DNA of 30,001 nt, from IMG/VR virus record IMGVR_UViG_3300025120_000334, positions 1 to 30,001 of that record. One strand, given 5' to 3'. A program made the position numbers and the translations under genes. The notes below the pieces were generated by a model. It did not search any database and was not told the origin of the DNA. It was given only the letters and a program-made list of their open reading frames with translations. Positions 1 to 7,957 of the stretch are shown one piece after another; the first letter of the stretch is position 1, and every line of letters starts with the position of its first letter. Origin of the DNA: a virus.

Positions 1-585
1 CCAAATGTTTTTTCTACAGGTTTCGATATAGACACTTCAAAAACTCTACTTGCATCTGTTAAAAATCAAGGTATAGTAGGGTGTATATTTGTTAACGCTT
101 TTGATATAGGCTCAGAAACATTAGGAGCAACTTCGGCTAACATAGACAATAATAGAGGTTTTATACAAGGCACCGTATTGACAGATAGAGGGGCCTTCGT
201 CGATAATAAAGTTATGCTTAATTTTAGAGAAACGAACACATCATTTACAGATTTAATAATGAGACCATGGTTAATACTAGCCAGTCATTACGGTTTGGTA
301 GCTAGAGACCCAAATAACCCGGCAGAAGTATTGAAAAACCCAAAAGTTAATATGACTATAGTTCAGTATTCCCCTACTAAGGCTGGTTTATCTCAAATTC
401 CGAGAAAAACTTTTCGCTTTTTTAATTGTGTACCAGTAAGTTTAGACACTCGTAGTAATGGTTACGGTACAGAAAAAATTGACAATTATTCAGTAAGTTT
501 CGTATACGATAAATATGAAGTTCAAAGTAACTTATATCTTTCAGTAGAGCAATTAATTAAAAGTATTAACCCTTTAACTTTTTAG
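1..585 (+). CDS. Tail-tube-fold protein (gp19/gp54 family), 5' end cut by window edge
   Basis: The reading frame is open from base 1, so the visible 194 residues are the C-terminal part of a longer protein; the TTG at 178 is only an internal codon. The segment RETNTSFTDLIMRPW, followed by a Y-G-L/ARD turn, the RKTFRFFNCVPVS strand and the closing NYSVSFVYDKYEV strand, resembles the C-terminal half of T4-type tail-tube proteins (gp19), whose fold is shared by the tube initiator gp54. T4 gp19 is about 163 residues, so a protein longer than 194 that sits beside the tape-measure candidate and upstream of gp48 may be gp54-like rather than the major tube subunit. Some marine gp19 proteins are also longer, so I leave this open. 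Three bases separate its stop from the next ATG, which suggests co-translation. Confidence 0.7.
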   Translation, partial: PNVFSTGFDIDTSKTLLASVKNQGIVGCIFVNAFDIGSETLGATSANIDNNRGFIQGTVLTDRGAFVDNKVMLNFRETNTSFTDLIMRPWLILASHYGLVARDPNNPAEVLKNPKVNMTIVQYSPTKAGLSQIPRKTFRFFNCVPVSLDTRSNGYGTEKIDNYSVSFVYDKYEVQSNLYLSVEQLIKSINPLTF

Positions 586-588
586 AAA

Positions 589-2499
589 ATGGCAGATAAA
601 AATAATATAACAGATATGCTCAAAGAAGTTGGTATTTTAACCAAACTAGTAAAAAGTTTAAAAGCGTCTAATGAAGACTTAAAAAAAATAAAAAGCAGTG
701 AAGGTAAAGAAGTAAAAACTGATAAAAAAAGTAAATTAGAAAGTGAATTTAAACGAGAAAAAGGTAATATAATAACTGGGTTTTCTACTACTGCTATAGA
801 ACAATTAAAATTAATATCACCAGCTGCCGGGGACAATCAAAAAGACACGGTAAAAGTTAAAAAAGGTGGTGGTTTAATGGAAGGTATTTTAGCTGTTGTA
901 GGGGTTGGTTTAGGGGTAGCAGGTATATTAGGGGCCATGGCTGGTGTAGATGCTCTCGCTAGTGCGATAGGTACTGGTGATAGTTTGAAAAAATTAATGG
1001 TAAATCTTGCTGAAGGACTTGGAGCTTTTTCTGGTCCAAGTATGATAGCATTAGGAGCATTATTAGGAGCAGGTGCTCTTTTTGGGGTAGTCGGTGGTAT
1101 GGGTACATCATTTAAAGTTGCTGTAGGTATGACTGCGATCGGTGCTGGTTTAGGAGGTTTCTTTGCAGGTATGGCTTTAGCTGACGCTGGTGCTACCGCG
1201 TTAAAATCGGACGGATCTGCAGTTAAAAAATTAATGATAAACCTTGGTAAAGGTCTTGATGCTTTTACAGGTTCAAGTATGGTAGCATTAGGTACTTTAT
1301 TAGGAGCAGGTGCTTTATTCGGTGCTGCGAGCCCTGTTGCCGGTATTAAAGCTGCTGTAGGTATGACTGCGATCGGTGCTGGTTTAGGAGGTTTCTTTGC
1401 AGGGATGGCTTTAGCTGATAAAGGAGCAGATTTTATAAACTCAGATGGGTCTGCAGTTAAAAAATTAATGATAAACCTTGCAAAAGGTCTAGATGCTTTC
1501 TCCGGTCCAAGTATGGTAGCATTAGGAGCATTATTAGGGGCGGGTGCTTTATTCGGCACAGTAGGGGGACCAGCAGTTGCGGGTATGGCAGCAATAGGTA
1601 TGTCTGCAATAGGTCTTGGTCTGGGTGGGTTCTTTGCAGGTTTAGCAGTTGCTGATAAGGGTATAAGTTTAATGACGGGTGACGACGGTCAACCAGGAGA
1701 ATCTATAAAGTTTCTAATGGTAAATATGGGTGAAGGTTTAGGAGGGTTATTTGATGGTGTAAAAGATATTACACTAGCTGATATAACTAAACTACCATTG
1801 GCAGCTGGTGCCGCGGCAGCCGCAATGGTAGCAATAGCCGGTGGTAATGGTATTGCAGCTCTTTTAGGTGGTTTGACAAAAGTAGTAAATTTCTTTTCTG
1901 GAGGTACTAACCCAATGGATTTCATAATAGATATTGGTAATCAAGCTGATGATATAGAAGAGGGTGCTAATGCAATTGATAAGGTTGTTTTAGCATTAGG
2001 AAGGTTATCAGGTTTAAATATATCTATAAAATCTAACTTTGAAGATTTTGCTGATGATTTAAAAGCTTCAATACCAGTTATTGAAGCAGCAATTAATGGC
2101 CAGAAAGGCGGTATTATATTTGGTCAAGATATAGAAGGTATAAATTCTAAAAATGTTAATTACGAGCAAGCTGCAAACCGAATTAAAACTTTAAGAGGGG
2201 CTGTTCAAGGTAATATCAGTACTACTAGTAGTGATGAGCCCGGTGGTGGTCAACTGGCTCGGTGGCAACGCGTTGCCACCGGTAAAGTTAGAGATGCAGT
2301 TGTGGATCTAAATGACGAAATGAGTACTTTAGTAGGTAAATCTAATACATTATTAGTTGAAAATAATAGGTTATTAGATTTAATATTAAATAAGGAACCA
2401 TCAAATCAAATGGTACAAACCCCTTCAACTGGTAGTGGGCCCAATACTACTGATTTTGACCAATCTGGAGATACTTTCAGACAATTGCAAGCAGGTTAA
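589..2499 (+). CDS. Candidate tail tape-measure protein with tandem hydrophobic repeats
   Basis: A protein of 636 residues, close to the T4 tape measure gp29 (about 590). Residues 1-80 are Lys/Glu-rich and probably helical. From about residue 95 to 425 it is very rich in Gly, Ala, Leu and Met. Three related units start at K134, K213 and K291, with a degenerate fourth near K374. Each has a K-K-L-M-hydrophilic start, a hydrophobic GALLGAGALFG-type segment and a GLGGFFAG segment. Hydrophobic membrane-passing segments are common in tape measures, which can enter or cross the host membrane on ejection. Residues 480-636 are polar and end in a Gly/Ser/Thr-rich tail containing the region of the 22-bp palindrome at 2260. 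The role is inferred from length, repeats and position between a tube-fold gene and hub genes. No catalytic motif was seen. It could instead be another internal tail or ejection protein. Confidence 0.55.
   Translation: MADKNNITDMLKEVGILTKLVKSLKASNEDLKKIKSSEGKEVKTDKKSKLESEFKREKGNIITGFSTTAIEQLKLISPAAGDNQKDTVKVKKGGGLMEGILAVVGVGLGVAGILGAMAGVDALASAIGTGDSLKKLMVNLAEGLGAFSGPSMIALGALLGAGALFGVVGGMGTSFKVAVGMTAIGAGLGGFFAGMALADAGATALKSDGSAVKKLMINLGKGLDAFTGSSMVALGTLLGAGALFGAASPVAGIKAAVGMTAIGAGLGGFFAGMALADKGADFINSDGSAVKKLMINLAKGLDAFSGPSMVALGALLGAGALFGTVGGPAVAGMAAIGMSAIGLGLGGFFAGLAVADKGISLMTGDDGQPGESIKFLMVNMGEGLGGLFDGVKDITLADITKLPLAAGAAAAAMVAIAGGNGIAALLGGLTKVVNFFSGGTNPMDFIIDIGNQADDIEEGANAIDKVVLALGRLSGLNISIKSNFEDFADDLKASIPVIEAAINGQKGGIIFGQDIEGINSKNVNYEQAANRIKTLRGAVQGNISTTSSDEPGGGQLARWQRVATGKVRDAVVDLNDEMSTLVGKSNTLLVENNRLLDLILNKEPSNQMVQTPSTGSGPNTTDFDQSGDTFRQLQAG
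988..1740 (+). repeat. Tandem coding repeat, about 78-79 codons per unit, three units plus a degenerate fourth
   Basis: Inside the tape-measure candidate the K-K-L-M start of each unit recurs at bases 988, 1225, 1459 and, degenerate, at 1708. The best conserved part is a 65-bp block at 1120-1184 and again at 1354-1418, differing at a single base, with a 234-bp offset; a diverged third copy lies around 1590-1655. Near-identical DNA in two units implies recent duplication or gene conversion, since the surrounding codons have drifted. Loss or gain of a unit would shift length by about 78 residues. Confidence 0.85.
2260..2281. repeat. Perfect 22-bp GC-rich palindrome inside a coding region
   Basis: The left half CGGTGGCAACG is followed directly by its exact reverse complement CGTTGCCACCG, with no spacer. 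It lies in the 3' part of the tape-measure candidate and encodes part of an RWQRVATG stretch using CGG, CGC and GCC codons that are rare elsewhere in this AT-rich window. As RNA it could form a strong GC stem with a tight loop; as DNA it could be a site for a dimeric protein. Function unknown. Confidence 0.9.
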
Positions 2500-2505
2500 T
2501 ATAAA

Positions 2506-3231
2506 ATGATAGATGACATTAAAAGCGTAAAGATAACAATTTTAGATAGAGATTTTTATATAGAAGAGCCATCATTTTATTTCTGTAAAAACTTAATAAA
2601 AAATTTAAATAATACTGATAACTTCGAAAAGGTATTTAATAAAGTGGTTAAGCAACTAACTGGTGAAGTTCTGAACTTACAAGAAAAATTTCTTTTCTTA
2701 TTAGAACTAAGAGGTCTTATTTTAGGTAATGAAATAGAAATAACTAGTAATAAAATTTCTTATAAATTTGATTTAAATGATATAATTGAAAAATTCTCTT
2801 GTAAAAAGGATATTTTAAATTACGAAGGTATTAATTTTCATTTTGTGAAAAATATATATAACACAACTTACAGCCATGAATTAGTTTTTAATAGTGTTTT
2901 AGATTGTGAATATATTGAAGATATACCTCCATTAAATTTTATAGATATATATGATATACTATTAGAAAAATTTTATAATGATAGTTATACATTTGGTAAA
3001 ACTGGTATTAAAATAGATTTACTGACTGGTATGGATTTTATACGACAAATATATGATTTAAATTTAATGGATTTATATAAACAAGAATACTATTTAAGGA
3101 AATTTTTACACTTAAATAGTCAAGATCTTGATACTATAAGTTTTCCAGAGTGTAAGATATTACTAAATTACCATGTTCAAGATATGAAAGAAATGGAAGA
3201 TCAGCAAAAAAAGTTGAGAAATAGTAATTAG
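2506..3231 (+). CDS. Unidentified protein of the baseplate-hub gene cluster
   Basis: A 241-residue protein rich in Asp, Asn, Ile, Leu and Phe, with no signal peptide or membrane segment. It reads as a soluble alpha/beta protein with a charged C-terminal tail (MKEMEDQQKKLRN). It begins six bases after the tape-measure candidate and precedes a gp26-like gene. Its length is close to T4 gp51 (about 249), the hub assembly catalyst encoded in the same neighbourhood in T4, but I cannot see sequence signatures that prove this. A tape-measure chaperone is an equally reasonable idea from position alone. The CAA AAA AAG run near the end is a possible slippery site, but a -1 shift there stops after three codons, so it makes no fusion. 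Confidence 0.7.
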   Translation: MIDDIKSVKITILDRDFYIEEPSFYFCKNLIKNLNNTDNFEKVFNKVVKQLTGEVLNLQEKFLFLLELRGLILGNEIEITSNKISYKFDLNDIIEKFSCKKDILNYEGINFHFVKNIYNTTYSHELVFNSVLDCEYIEDIPPLNFIDIYDILLEKFYNDSYTFGKTGIKIDLLTGMDFIRQIYDLNLMDLYKQEYYLRKFLHLNSQDLDTISFPECKILLNYHVQDMKEMEDQQKKLRNSN

Positions 3232-3249
3232 ACAATAACTATATATTAT

Positions 3250-3936
3250 ATGACAGCTTTCATAAAAAATCTTAAAAATATTCAAAAAGAAGTAGATGTT
3301 TTTGTACCTTCTTTACAATCAGATATAAAATTTAAACCCTTAACTTTAAAACATCAAAAAAGTATTTTAGATAATATAGAGTTAACTGCAATATCAATTA
3401 TTGTGTTCTATAATAAGCTTAATGATATTATTCTAGAACTAGGAAAAGGTGATTTTAACATTATCGATAGACCAAATATTATATTATCTTTAAGAGAAAA
3501 AATTAACAAAAAATATGGTAAATTTGATTTGTCAAAACTTATTACAAGTAATAAAAGTTTAAAATTAATTGATCTCACCAAGACTATTGAAACTGATGAT
3601 TTCATTTTTGAACTTGCATCACCGTCATTTAAAATAGATAGTGAAAGTAATAACTATTTGATTAAAAACTTTAAGACAGAAAGTAAATTACTTGGAAAAC
3701 TTTATATCAATGAATTAACTAAATTTACAAAATCTATTACAATAAAAAATGATAATGAAAAGGTAGAATTTAGTGACCTAACAATTGAAGAAAAATTTGA
3801 TATAATTGAAAATATACCATCATCAGGTATTGCAGAAGTTTACAATTATATAAAGGAAGTAAGAGAATTTGAAAAACAGTTCGTTTTACAAAATGATGAT
3901 ATAGTGGAAATCAATCCAGAACTATTTATACTATAA
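3250..3936 (+). CDS. gp26-like T4-type baseplate hub assembly protein
   Basis: A 228-residue protein. The N-terminal pattern VFVPSLQSDIKFKPLTLKHQKSIL (in two parts: VFVPSLQ, then IKFKPLTLKHQKSIL, residues about 17-41) matches the way T4 base-plate gp26-type proteins start, with a short beta hairpin, a K-x-K/R-P-L/F-x-V/L-K-x-x-K motif and then helices. The C-terminal part, with a V-Y-N-Y-I-K-E-V-R helix ending in E-K-Q, also fits the family. T4 gp26 is about 208 residues and is needed for assembly of the baseplate central hub. The gene sits between the tape-measure region and gp48, the usual setting. The assignment rests on a short motif and gene order, so moderate confidence. No strong Shine-Dalgarno is visible in the 18-base gap before its ATG. 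Confidence 0.5.
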   Translation: MTAFIKNLKNIQKEVDVFVPSLQSDIKFKPLTLKHQKSILDNIELTAISIIVFYNKLNDIILELGKGDFNIIDRPNIILSLREKINKKYGKFDLSKLITSNKSLKLIDLTKTIETDDFIFELASPSFKIDSESNNYLIKNFKTESKLLGKLYINELTKFTKSITIKNDNEKVEFSDLTIEEKFDIIENIPSSGIAEVYNYIKEVREFEKQFVLQNDDIVEINPELFIL

Positions 3937-3947
3937 TTTTCTTAGGC

Positions 3948-3955
3948 ATTAAATA
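3948..3955 (+). promoter_or_regulatory. Late-promoter-like box ATTAAATA before gp48
   Basis: ATTAAATA differs from the T4 late -10 element TATAAATA at two positions and ends six bases before the gp48 start codon. The same spacing is seen for other boxes in this window. No Shine-Dalgarno lies between it and the ATG, so transcripts from it would start at or next to the start codon. Confidence 0.5.
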
Positions 3956-3961
3956 TTTATA

Positions 3962-5140
3962 ATGCCAGATTTATACAGTTTTACATTTGACGCGACGAAA
4001 ACACTGCCAATATTATCTAGGGGTGGTGTAAATACTGTCGACACTTTTAGTTATAGTGGAGATGGTAGAATTTACGGTAAAATCAATAATAGTTCTACTG
4101 ACCCAATTGATGTAGTTGGTGATTTCCCTTGGACTAAAAGTCCTAAATCATCGCGTCAAGATGTACCTGCTGCATATATTAAAGAAAAAAGATTACTAAC
4201 TAACTCAACTTTAGCTAATTTCTTTTATAGTGTACTAGCAGGAGCAGAAGTAATTGAAGGAGCGGCTGATAGATTAGCTAGTGGTAATATACAAGTAGGC
4301 AGTAATACACTAAATGTATACGACTCATTAAGCGCTGCAGGTATTTCATATCCCGGTGTTCAGGAGGCTTTAACTGAAAAAGCTAAAAAATTTAGCAGTA
4401 GTGTAAAAGAAGCTAAAGAAATGGCTGCTGGGTTTTTAACACAAGGTAACCAAAAAGATAATATACTTAAACCATATAACGGGTTATACTATACTGAAGA
4501 TACTGGGTTTAAATATTTTTTACCTTACTTAAGCAATAATTATTTGGGTGTTGATAATACCTTCTCAGAAGATTCCCAAAAATTAGCAGGCTTAGATAAT
4601 ATATCTAAAACTTTAGCAGCAGGTTTCGATGTTGCCAGAGGGGTAGCTTTTATGGATAAACCTGGTGTCTATGTAGAACAAAGTAAGCAATATCAATTTG
4701 GACAAGAAGGTAGAACTTTTGATATTACCTTTCCATTATTAAATACAGGTTCATACGAGGACATAAAAAGAAACTGGCAACTCCTTTTTGGTCTAATATA
4801 TCAAAATAAACCAGGTCGTATAAATAGAAATTTATTAGAACTTCCAGTTATATATGAGTTTTATATCGAAGGCATGGCTTATATGCCTTATAGCTATATA
4901 TCGCAAATACAGATTGATTTTATAGGTAACAGAAGAACGATGGGTATGGATATACCTAGTTTTAATGATACAAGTGATAATGATGCATTAGGTGATAGAA
5001 CAAATATAACCACTGTTATACCAGATGCTTATAATGTTAAAATAACTTTTCAAGGTTTAAATAAAGAGACTAAAAATTTCTTAATACGTAGTTTAGGTGA
5101 TCCAATTATTAAAGTAAGAGAAAAAGGAGGTAATATCTAA
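3962..5140 (+). CDS. 48: Baseplate tail-tube cap protein gp48
   Basis: A 392-residue protein close to the T4 gp48 length (about 364). gp48 caps the central hub and, with gp54, nucleates the tail tube. Family-like signatures are PGVYVEQSKQYQF near residues 234-246, a FPLLNT strand at 257-262, LPVIYEFYIEGMAYMPYSYI at 304-323, the following IGNRR, and a C-terminal PDAYNVKITFQGL strand. The region around residues 85-155 contains Ala-rich helices. Its stop shares an A with the start of the gp53 gene (TAATG), and a strong AAGGAGG inside its last codons serves that gene. A late-promoter-like box sits six bases upstream of its start, so it may begin a sub-operon of gp48, gp53, hub protein and the 291-residue protein. 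Confidence 0.75.
   Translation: MPDLYSFTFDATKTLPILSRGGVNTVDTFSYSGDGRIYGKINNSSTDPIDVVGDFPWTKSPKSSRQDVPAAYIKEKRLLTNSTLANFFYSVLAGAEVIEGAADRLASGNIQVGSNTLNVYDSLSAAGISYPGVQEALTEKAKKFSSSVKEAKEMAAGFLTQGNQKDNILKPYNGLYYTEDTGFKYFLPYLSNNYLGVDNTFSEDSQKLAGLDNISKTLAAGFDVARGVAFMDKPGVYVEQSKQYQFGQEGRTFDITFPLLNTGSYEDIKRNWQLLFGLIYQNKPGRINRNLLELPVIYEFYIEGMAYMPYSYISQIQIDFIGNRRTMGMDIPSFNDTSDNDALGDRTNITTVIPDAYNVKITFQGLNKETKNFLIRSLGDPIIKVREKGGNI
5124..5130 (+). promoter_or_regulatory. Strong Shine-Dalgarno AAGGAGG for gp53
   Basis: AAGGAGG lies nine bases before the ATG at 5140, inside the end of gp48. It contrasts with promoter-proximal genes here, which lack such a site, and supports 5140 as the start despite its overlap with the previous stop. 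Confidence 0.8.
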
Positions 5141-5502
5141 TGGACGGTGCATATCAAAATAGTATAGTAAATTTGAAAAATTTAGATCTTACTCGTTATG
5201 AAAATATATTTAAAGTTTATAACACAGGAGAGAAAAACTTCTTTTATTATAATATAAATAAAAAAATATCTATACCTGACAATTTTGATGAAAGATTATT
5301 TTACCACATAGTATTACCAAGCGGTTTACCATTGACAACCTTATCATATAATGCATATGGTACTATCGATTTATGGTGGTTAATATTAATTTTAAATAAA
5401 ATTACGAACCCTATCAAAGATATACCTGAAGGTAAAAAAATTAGGCTTTTAAAGCCTGAATATATAGAACAAATTCTTGATTCCATAGAAAGACAGTTGT
5501 AG
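5140..5502 (+). CDS. 53: Baseplate wedge protein gp53-like
   Basis: A 120-residue protein. The segment SYNAYGTIDLWWLILILN (residues 69-86), then N-P, then I-P-E-G-K-K-I-R-L, is the hallmark of gp53-type wedge proteins: a Y/YG-x-x-x-x-W-W-x-I-L-x-x-N helix followed by the D/I-P-x-G strand of a LysM-like fold. T4 gp53 is 196 residues, so this is a short version that keeps the core. In T4, gp53 joins wedges around the hub. Start at 5140 is supported by AAGGAGG and by TAATG coupling to gp48. Its TAG stop overlaps the GTG start of the next gene. Confidence 0.7.
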   Translation: MDGAYQNSIVNLKNLDLTRYENIFKVYNTGEKNFFYYNINKKISIPDNFDERLFYHIVLPSGLPLTTLSYNAYGTIDLWWLILILNKITNPIKDIPEGKKIRLLKPEYIEQILDSIERQL

Positions 5503-7082
5503 TGAGAAAAGATTATATAACCAATAATTTAAATGGGGCTGAAGCTAAGGCCAGTTCATATAAAATCGATGGGCAGTTTTACCATATAAGAGCTGTTTTA
5601 GTAAACCCTGATGGTGATAGATTAGATCTATCAAAAGGAGCTCTTTATAATATAAATTTAAAAGACGATTTATTTGATCCTTTTTTAAAAGCTGAAATAA
5701 TGCTTTATAATGATAATCATGCAATTGAAAGAACAGTACCTACTGAATTAAATTCACAAAATGGATTCACATTTAGAGGGGATGGTAGAGATGTATTATT
5801 TTTAGAAATTATCCCTTTAAAAAATGTAAAAAAGGAATACAAATTAGAAGAATCAAAAGATTATAATGCAGTATTTTCACTAAGAAATTTATTTATGGTA
5901 GTTGAGGATACTGATACTATTATTGAAGGTACATTATATAAAAAATTAAAGTTATATGATTTAGATGAAAGAAAATTATTAGAAAAAAATACTTATTTTA
6001 ATTCAATAGATACAATTAATTTTAATACTAGTAATACTTTATCAGGAGTTCCTCTTTTTAATTTAGATAATGATGAAAGAGCAAATAACACAGGTATAAT
6101 GATGAGAGAATTACTTAAATTTACTTTAAATCAAAATGATGATGATATTTTCTACACAGAGAGACGAGGAAGACAGAATGGGTCTGAAGCAATAGATTAT
6201 GTAGATTTTGAAGATGGTTCGACTAAAATTAATTATAATAGCAATGCTTATAAAAAAGCAATGGATGATTTAAACTATATATATGATAACCATAATAGCA
6301 ATTTAGATTCTAAAGATTTTAGTATACTTAAAAAAGAGTATTTTACAGGTAAGTATACTTTAATAAATGCAAAAAGTTTTTTTGATAGAGCTAATGATAA
6401 TGATGAAAGCGGTACATTTACTATTGAAAAAATAAATATTTCAGGTGCAGGTAACCTAAAAATCGATAATGCTGGTAAAAAAACCACTAAAAATACTCCT
6501 AGTTTTAATGAAAAGAGCCAAGCCTTAAATGTTAAGTTTTATAATACTAGTTTTGATATATTAAATGAAAAAGTTAATACAAAAATAGTACATGAATATG
6601 ATTTTGAAAATAAAACTTTTAATATTATGCAATCAGATAGTAATATAATAAATTCAAAAGAAAAATTTAATAGTAATTACGTGCAGAATATGAAAGGCCT
6701 AAAACAGCCATTTGCTTCACAAATTAATACTAACCTTAGAAAGTTAAACATTAACTATGAAAATATTTACAATTTATATGGTGGTAATGAAAATATTAGA
6801 TTAACTAAAGGACTTAATAAACTTCTTAAAAATACTATTATGTCTAATCTAGGGGTTGAAATAACACTCAAAGGTCAAATGTTTAGAAAATCTGGTAAAT
6901 TTATTGCAATTGATAGAGATAGTCTAGACCCGAAAAATAAGTTTGATGATAGATTTCTTGGTACATATTTTATAATTAATGTTGAACATACGTTTATAAA
7001 AGATGATTTATATATTAATAGATTATTTGCAATAAAGACATACTACTTTGATGACCTTCAATTTAACGAAAATCTAGACTAA
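5502..7082 (+). CDS. gp27-like central baseplate hub protein
   Basis: A 526-residue protein starting with GTG, which shares its first base with the preceding TAG (TAGTG), a translational-coupling arrangement. The N-terminal part has N-P-D-G-D-R-L-D-L-S, then L-Y-N-I-N-L-K-D-D-L-F-D-P-F, and the C-terminal part has a strand set FIINVEHTFIKDDLYINRLF near 485-507. These look like the beginning and end of the two tube-like domains of T4-type hub proteins (gp27, 391 residues), which form the trimeric ring holding the gp5 spike. A long Asn/Asp-rich insertion in the middle (about 190-400) makes it longer than T4 gp27. The order gp48, gp53, hub is consistent. The alternative is another phage hub protein of the same fold (gpD-like). 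Confidence 0.6.
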   Translation: MRKDYITNNLNGAEAKASSYKIDGQFYHIRAVLVNPDGDRLDLSKGALYNINLKDDLFDPFLKAEIMLYNDNHAIERTVPTELNSQNGFTFRGDGRDVLFLEIIPLKNVKKEYKLEESKDYNAVFSLRNLFMVVEDTDTIIEGTLYKKLKLYDLDERKLLEKNTYFNSIDTINFNTSNTLSGVPLFNLDNDERANNTGIMMRELLKFTLNQNDDDIFYTERRGRQNGSEAIDYVDFEDGSTKINYNSNAYKKAMDDLNYIYDNHNSNLDSKDFSILKKEYFTGKYTLINAKSFFDRANDNDESGTFTIEKINISGAGNLKIDNAGKKTTKNTPSFNEKSQALNVKFYNTSFDILNEKVNTKIVHEYDFENKTFNIMQSDSNIINSKEKFNSNYVQNMKGLKQPFASQINTNLRKLNINYENIYNLYGGNENIRLTKGLNKLLKNTIMSNLGVEITLKGQMFRKSGKFIAIDRDSLDPKNKFDDRFLGTYFIINVEHTFIKDDLYINRLFAIKTYYFDDLQFNENLD

Positions 7083-7957
7083 TGGCTACCAATAAAAAAA
7101 ATATTTTACCAGAACTTGCAGATACCGTAATAAACGGTAATATTAGTTTTTATGAAAGTAGTTCAGAGCTATTAAACATTTTTCGAGATGTGTCTTTAGA
7201 TGTGGTTAATTTTTTTATAGAGTTAGATGATACTAGAACTACGGACAATGTTCATAAAAATCTAACACAAAAGTATATTGATTTAAATAATAAAAAGCTA
7301 CTAATTAACGATAGTGAATTGCCGAATAATTTTAAATTATATTTAAATGAAAAATTTCAAAATTTAATATTTATTTTTAAAGCTGCTATAACAAAAAATT
7401 TAGATGATAAAGATAAAAGTATTTTTTCTAACTATTCTGATGATATTGGAATGACTTTAGAAATTAACCATAATTTAGGTGTAACTAATACCCCTATATT
7501 TGATACATACTACAATTTACAAAAAAGCGGACCACCTATTACAATTCCTCCAATAATGATGAATAAAGTTAGTAATAATGTATTGAAAATTTTTAAAAAA
7601 ATGTCTTTAAAGAATGATGCTATATTAAAGAGAAATCTTCGTAATATAGCAGGTTATGGAGTTGAAAACTTATGTTCAACCTCACATGGGTTAAATTTAG
7701 TTTATGACAATTTTACTGCAGTAACTCAAGAAGAACTTACTAATATCAAAACAACACAAATCTTTAATGTATTTGGAGAAGAGCTAGGAGATTTAATTAC
7801 TTTTTATAAAAACTTAAATATAAGACAGCAACCAGATAATAAAGCATTTTTAGTTAAATATGAAAACGGAATTGAAGATGTTCAAAACGTACTAGATATA
7901 TTTAACAATAATATATACTCCACCACAACAGTTAATATACCTTTTTCAGGATCTTAA
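7082..7957 (+). CDS. Unidentified protein at the end of the tail operon
   Basis: A 291-residue protein without signal peptide or membrane segments and with no motif I recognise. The N-terminal 110 residues look helical. The middle holds a Pro-rich segment (GPPITIPPIMMN, about 154-165), and the C-terminal part is mixed. It overlaps the hub gene by one base (TAATG), so it is probably translated with it and may be a late virion or assembly protein. Its TAA stop and the TAA of the opposite-strand small-terminase gene share the palindromic TTAA at 7954-7957, so there is no room for a terminator between them. Confidence 0.75.
   Translation: MATNKKNILPELADTVINGNISFYESSSELLNIFRDVSLDVVNFFIELDDTRTTDNVHKNLTQKYIDLNNKKLLINDSELPNNFKLYLNEKFQNLIFIFKAAITKNLDDKDKSIFSNYSDDIGMTLEINHNLGVTNTPIFDTYYNLQKSGPPITIPPIMMNKVSNNVLKIFKKMSLKNDAILKRNLRNIAGYGVENLCSTSHGLNLVYDNFTAVTQEELTNIKTTQIFNVFGEELGDLITFYKNLNIRQQPDNKAFLVKYENGIEDVQNVLDIFNNNIYSTTTVNIPFSGS

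Noticed and set aside
178-585. TTG at 178 as a start codon for the first gene
   Set aside because: The frame is open through base 1 and the upstream residues fit the same beta-rich protein; the gene is simply cut by the window.
837-1559. Long minus-strand frame of 240 residues opposite the tape-measure candidate
   Set aside because: Pro/Ala/Lys-rich shadow produced by the Gly/Ala/Leu repeat codons on the plus strand; it follows the same repeat period and has no own promoter or ribosome site.
3207-3213. A AAA AAG slippery heptamer near the end of the 241-residue gene (possible tape-measure-chaperone frameshift as in lambda G/GT)
   Set aside because: A -1 shift reaches a stop after three codons and a fusion to the next gene is not formed.
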